A DNA stretch of 25,631 nucleotides from Lentisphaeria bacterium (GTDB taxonomy: Bacteria > Verrucomicrobiota > Lentisphaeria > Victivallales > UBA1829). The notes beneath the pieces are model-generated. The model saw only the letters and a list, made by a program, of their open reading frames with translations, was not told the origin of the DNA and ran no database searches. The stretch spans positions 1-25,631 of the forward strand of contig JAGAPM010000306.1 in assembly GCA_017623265.1 (NCBI GenBank), read 5' to 3'. This document shows positions 22,801-25,631 of the stretch, piece by piece (the stretch's first letter is position 1; each line of letters opens with the position of its first letter). Both the position numbers and the translations under genes were made by a program.

Positions 22801-22938
22801 CTGTGATCCCGCGCTCCTCCGGTGCGCATCTGAATCCGCCTGCATGGATTGTTTTCAAAGAAATATTTATCAGGACAGTCGCAGCAGATACAGGAAAACA
22901 GTTTTGCAACAACCCCTTTTTTCCCGATACGCACTCCG

Positions 22939-24033
22939 TTACCGGGTAAAGCGGCAGATGGTGATGTCCTGTAAAGTTTCAGTGCCGTAGGGTTTGCCGC
23001 CGGAACAGTATGCCGTGAGAATATTCCCGTTGCTGCAGAACAGGATCGCGCAGTAACAGAACCCACATCCTGCCTCGGTATCGAACGCGTTATGTCCGGT
23101 CCAGGTATTGCCGTTATCGCTGCTGAAAGCCATAGCATAGGGCGCCCGGTCCCAGCTCCAGGGACACCTGCCGGCATGATCCAGCGCCATGCCGTACCGG
23201 GGTTTCTGATCGTTCCAGATGGCAACCAGATCGCCGGTCACAGGGTCACGCTTCATGCTCAGGGGGGCGGGGGGACTGAGAAATTCGGGGGCGGGAATGG
23301 CATCGGTCCAGTTCAGACCGCCATCGTAGGAAAAGGCTTTGTACTGACATCCCTGATCGGTCCGTGCCCAGAGCATGACTCTGCCGTCTTCCAGTTCCAC
23401 CACGCCCGGTTCCTGAAGTCCGGTGCGGCTTTCGCTGACGGCGGGCAGGATCCAGTCCGGCGCTTCATACCATGTGGCGCCCTCATCGTCGGAATAATAG
23501 ACATAATCCACAGCTCTGCCGTCCAATCCGAAACTGGTAGCAGAAACCTGCCCTTTCCAGCGGTGACAGGCGGCAGGCAGCAGCAGACGGCCGGACTTGA
23601 GCTGGATCAGGCGGTCGTTATTGACCACATAGTAACCGGGCGCGCCGATAATGTACTGCGGTTCGCTCCAGGTTGCGCCGTCATCATCCGAGACTTTCAG
23701 CATGGGGCGGCAATCCGTACAGCCCTCGAACAGGCGTTTTTTCAGGTAGATGAAGCAGATCCTGCCGCTTTGCAGACGGAGAAGGGAGACGCTCATCACG
23801 TTGCCGTAACCGGGGTCATGCTCCACCAACACTTCCGGCTCGCTCCAGGTGGTGCCGCCATCTTTGGACTTGATCACAACGATGTCCGCGCAGGCATCAT
23901 CCCGCCAGTCCTCACCGATATAACGGGTGTATGCGAAAAGGATGGTACCGTCTTTCAGTTCCACAAAGGCGCCTTCCGAGTTACGGTTATGTTCCTTTGT
24001 AGCGTTCACTCTCAAAACTTTTTCAGATTTCAT
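22939..24033 (-). CDS. BNR/Asp-box sialidase-like beta-propeller protein, no signal peptide
   Basis: 364 residues with five Asp boxes of S-x-D-x-G-x-x-W type: SKDGGTTW, SDDDGATW, SDDEGATW, SYDGGLNW and SSDNGNTW, spaced as in six-bladed sialidase propellers. It starts directly with MKSEKVLRVNATKEHNRNSEG, with no signal peptide, so it is probably cytoplasmic. I do not see the N-terminal RIP arginine motif of classical GH33 sialidases, so sialidase activity is unproven; other glycan hydrolases and lyases also use this fold. AAGGAG is eight bases before the ATG. It is convergent to the GH123-type operon and separated from the ferredoxin gene by a terminator, so it is transcribed alone. TATATT (24062-24067, minus strand) may be its -10. 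Confidence 0.72.
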   Translation of the reverse strand: MKSEKVLRVNATKEHNRNSEGAFVELKDGTILFAYTRYIGEDWRDDACADIVVIKSKDGGTTWSEPEVLVEHDPGYGNVMSVSLLRLQSGRICFIYLKKRLFEGCTDCRPMLKVSDDDGATWSEPQYIIGAPGYYVVNNDRLIQLKSGRLLLPAACHRWKGQVSATSFGLDGRAVDYVYYSDDEGATWYEAPDWILPAVSESRTGLQEPGVVELEDGRVMLWARTDQGCQYKAFSYDGGLNWTDAIPAPEFLSPPAPLSMKRDPVTGDLVAIWNDQKPRYGMALDHAGRCPWSWDRAPYAMAFSSDNGNTWTGHNAFDTEAGCGFCYCAILFCSNGNILTAYCSGGKPYGTETLQDITICRFTR

Positions 24034-24107
24034 ACTTTCTCCTTCCGGTTAATTGTCCTACAATATACCATCTCAAAAAAAATGCAAGCATATTTTCAAA
24101 AAAAGAC

Positions 24108-24142
24108 AAAAAAAACCGGCACGGAGCGAACTCCGGACCGGT
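24108..24142 (-). terminator. Rho-independent terminator of the ferredoxin gene
   Basis: On the minus strand ACCGG-TC-CGGAG, a TTCG tetraloop, then CTCCG-TG-CCGGT and a run of eight T. It starts 26 bp after the ferredoxin stop. The TTCG loop makes this an unusually stable hairpin. Confidence 0.88.
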
Positions 24143-24167
24143 CTGCCGTAGAGGAAAAGTAAAAAAC

Positions 24168-24341
24168 TTATTCCTGAACGATGGCTTCTGCGGGGCAACC
24201 GCCGACGCAAGCACCGCAATCGATGCATTCATCAGCGTTGACTTCTGCGACACCATCTTTCATAGCGATTGCGCTGACGGGGCAAGTCCCGACGCAAGCT
24301 TCGCAACCGACGCACTTTTCAGTTTCGACTTTAGCTGCCAT
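24168..24341 (-). CDS. 2[4Fe-4S] ferredoxin
   Basis: 57 residues, the classic clostridial-type size. Two CxxCxxCxxxCP clusters: Cys10/13/16/20 and Cys39/42/45/49, each binding one [4Fe-4S] together with one ligand of the partner motif. Low-potential electron carrier of anaerobic metabolism. An upstream in-frame TTG (24356) lies within the ribosome site GGAGG, so the ATG at 24341 is the start. It is monocistronic, with its own promoter and a strong terminator. Confidence 0.92.
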   Translation of the reverse strand: MAAKVETEKCVGCEACVGTCPVSAIAMKDGVAEVNADECIDCGACVGGCPAEAIVQE

Positions 24342-24386
24342 TTTCGTTTCCTCCAATAAGGGTTGAGTTACTTAGGGTATATCATT

Positions 24387-24414
24387 AAGATAACATAATT
24401 TTTGAAAAGTTCAA
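24387..24414 (-). promoter_or_regulatory. Candidate promoter of the ferredoxin gene
   Basis: Minus strand TTGAAC (24409-24414), 16 bp, TATCTT (24387-24392), giving a leader of about 40 nt before the ATG at 24341. Confidence 0.45.
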
Positions 24415-24445
24415 GTCCGGATCGGAAAAAAGTGCTTTTTCCTTA

Positions 24446-25147
24446 TTACCAGACCTGCCCTTTGCTTTCGTAGTACGCCGCCACATGGGGGATCACCGGC
24501 TTGATGAGTTTCTTGATCGCCTTGGCATACTCACGGATCTCCCACTGGGCATGTTCGCTGTCCCGCAGTTCCAGGAAGTGCAGGAGATTGTTCAGGTCCA
24601 CGGTCCCCCAGAAGGTAACCATCATGTTCTGGGGGAGAACACCGCGTGCCTGTTCGCGGCAGACGCCGGCATCCAGCAGATCGTTGTACAGCTTGAGAGA
24701 ATCTGTGTTCTGTTTGCGGATCATTTCCCGGAGTGCGGCATCATCAAAGTTGGCATCTTCCACGCTTGCCTGACGGTTGGTTTCCGCCTGACGGCGCAGG
24801 TGTTCCGGGGTGTAAAATTCCATATCGATCTCCGTATAGCGGCGGCTGATCTCGTTGTAGGACCAGGTGCGGTGGCGGTGCCACTGACCGCGGATGAAGA
24901 GAGGACAATGGATGCTGAAGGTGAAGACAATGTGTTCCAACGGGGAGGTATGGCGGTTTTCGATGAGGTAATTCAGCAGACCCACATCCCGGTCATCCAT
25001 TTCCTGTTTGATCTTTCCGAAAGAAACGCGAGCTGCGTTGACGATTGTCGATTCGGTTCCGAGGGTGTCGATCAGTCCCACCCAGCCCTGACCGCCGAGA
25101 ACACTCACATGGTTTTCGGGCGGGATATTGATGTGCTGCTGTGCCAT
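24446..25147 (-). CDS. thyX: FAD-dependent thymidylate synthase ThyX
   Basis: 233 residues, a normal ThyX size. The flavin/dUMP signature RHRTWSYNEISRR is at 91-103 and HTSPLEH at 66-72. ARVSFGK (39-45) also fits the family. ThyX methylates dUMP to dTMP using methylene-tetrahydrofolate and reduced FAD, so no separate dihydrofolate reductase step is needed. This is common in anaerobes lacking ThyA. An in-frame TTG at 25174 is possible, but the ATG at 25147, with AAGGA ten bases upstream, gives the standard N-terminus. The ferredoxin gene lies just downstream on the same strand, though with its own promoter. Confidence 0.93.
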   Translation of the reverse strand: MAQQHINIPPENHVSVLGGQGWVGLIDTLGTESTIVNAARVSFGKIKQEMDDRDVGLLNYLIENRHTSPLEHIVFTFSIHCPLFIRGQWHRHRTWSYNEISRRYTEIDMEFYTPEHLRRQAETNRQASVEDANFDDAALREMIRKQNTDSLKLYNDLLDAGVCREQARGVLPQNMMVTFWGTVDLNNLLHFLELRDSEHAQWEIREYAKAIKKLIKPVIPHVAAYYESKGQVW

Positions 25148-25202
25148 TTTTTCCACTGTCCTTTGTCTTTGCAATTATTAATAACTAAACACTTACTCCG
25201 GT

Positions 25203-25230
25203 AAGATAAACCGCCAAAAGAAAAATGCAA
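25203..25230 (-). promoter_or_regulatory. Candidate promoter of thyX
   Basis: Minus strand TTGCAT (25225-25230), 16 bp, TATCTT (25203-25208). A CTTAC-TCCG-GTAAG inverted repeat (25192-25205) overlaps the start region. Confidence 0.45.
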
Positions 25231-25257
25231 GCGTTTTTTTGAAATTTTTTCCAAGAG

Positions 25258-25631
25258 TTATGCGGTTTTCTTTCCCGCCTTGATCCGTTCCGGAATGCCG
25301 GTCTTTTTCAGTTTCCGGATCGTCCACCAGTAATCAATGGCAACAAGGATCGTTGCAAAGAGCCACGCCAGCGGGTGGGAAATCGCTGCGCCCTTGAACC
25401 CGAACCAGGCGGTCAGGAAAATCGCACCGAACACGCGGGCGAACAGTTCCGCCACTCCCGCCCAGAAGGGGATCGAGGCATGCCCCATGCCCTGCTGAGC
25501 ATTCCGGAAGATGAAAAGCTGACCAAGGATCACGTAAAACATTGCCTGGAACTGCAAATGGATCACGCCGTAATCCAGAGCCACGGCGTTATCCACATTA
25601 TCTTTCAGGAAGATCTTAACCAGCTGCGGTA
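25258..25631 (-). CDS. MATE family efflux transporter, C-terminal part (cut by window edge)
   Basis: The frame is open to the right edge, so only the last 124 codons (123 residues plus stop) are seen. The segment has YGVIHLQFQAMFYVILGQLF, then FRNAQQGMGHASIPFWAGVAELFAR, a conserved stretch of MATE (MatE/DinF-NorM) transporters. Two more membrane helices and a basic C-terminal tail follow. These are Na+- or H+-driven exporters of drugs or metabolites; the substrate is unknown. It reads towards thyX with 110 bp between and no clear terminator. Confidence 0.82.
   Translation of the reverse strand, partial: PQLVKIFLKDNVDNAVALDYGVIHLQFQAMFYVILGQLFIFRNAQQGMGHASIPFWAGVAELFARVFGAIFLTAWFGFKGAAISHPLAWLFATILVAIDYWWTIRKLKKTGIPERIKAGKKTA

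Larger units (their letters stand above)
22577..22917. mobile_element. MITE-like element with IS6-like terminal inverted repeats
   Basis: The 535-bp gap 22404-22938 has no credible gene. Within it, AGGGGCTGTTGCAAAACTG (22577-22595) recurs inverted at 22899-22917 with one mismatch in 19. A further CGGGAAA is shared outside each end (22569-22575, 22920-22926) with a small slip. CTGTTGCAAA is the core of IS6-family (IS26-type) ends. The 341-bp body has no transposase frame, so it would be a non-autonomous element or remnant. No clear target duplication is visible. Confidence 0.55.

Noticed and set aside
24062..24090. Full promoter for the sialidase-like gene
   Set aside because: TATATT is a good -10, but no acceptable -35 lies 16-18 bp upstream (TTGCAT is only 14 bp away).
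1..25631. CRISPR arrays, tRNA or rRNA genes
   Set aside because: No regular repeat-spacer pattern and no cloverleaf or rRNA-like sequence was seen in the gene-free stretches; the repeats found are palindromes or short tandems.

Overview
The window looks like chromosome from a Gram-negative, carbohydrate-eating anaerobe. My best guess is the Lentisphaerota (Victivallis-like). The reasons are the mix of LPS-heptose and cell-division genes with a TonB-type energy module, several exported DUF4091/GH123-type glycosidase-like proteins, a sialidase-like propeller, and ThyX. This placement is an inference from gene content only; there is no rRNA or tRNA in the window.

Layout. 1-5421 (minus strand): a housekeeping run reading ROK sugar kinase -> small membrane protein -> heptose-7-P kinase -> Maf pyrophosphatase -> AmpG-like MFS transporter -> FtsK N-terminus (cut by the window edge). 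5422-5560: overlapping divergent promoters. 5561-7716 (plus): ExbB/TolQ, ExbD/TolR and a Pro/Lys-rich TonB/TolA-like protein. 7769-12313 (plus): a four-gene operon with its own promoter and a clear terminator: ROK-like kinase, sugar nucleotidyltransferase, NahK-type N-acetylhexosamine 1-kinase and UDP-sugar 4-epimerase. 12314-12747: a gene-free stretch packed with palindromes, between convergent genes.

12748-22403 is the most distinctive part, a divergent locus of exported proteins. Leftwards are a GH123/DUF4091-type protein and a TPR lipoprotein. Rightwards are a GH123-type protein, a secreted protein homologous to the C-terminal half of that lipoprotein, and a second GH123-type protein of exactly the same length as the first. 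The two arms are driven from a shared -10 region. An intercistronic spacer carries two perfect, interleaved 8-bp inverted repeats.

22404-22938 holds a terminator, a second hairpin, a 7-bp tandem repeat and a roughly 340-bp MITE-like element with inverted ends resembling IS6-family termini. 22939-25631 (minus) has a cytoplasmic BNR/sialidase-like protein, a 2[4Fe-4S] ferredoxin, ThyX and the C-terminus of a MATE transporter.

How the genes may work together (inference): known GH123 enzymes release beta-linked GalNAc. The NahK-type operon could phosphorylate GalNAc/GlcNAc at C1, turn it into a UDP-sugar and epimerise it. With the sialidase-like protein this would fit host-type (mucin or glycolipid) glycan use. 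Substrate uptake and regulators are not in this window.
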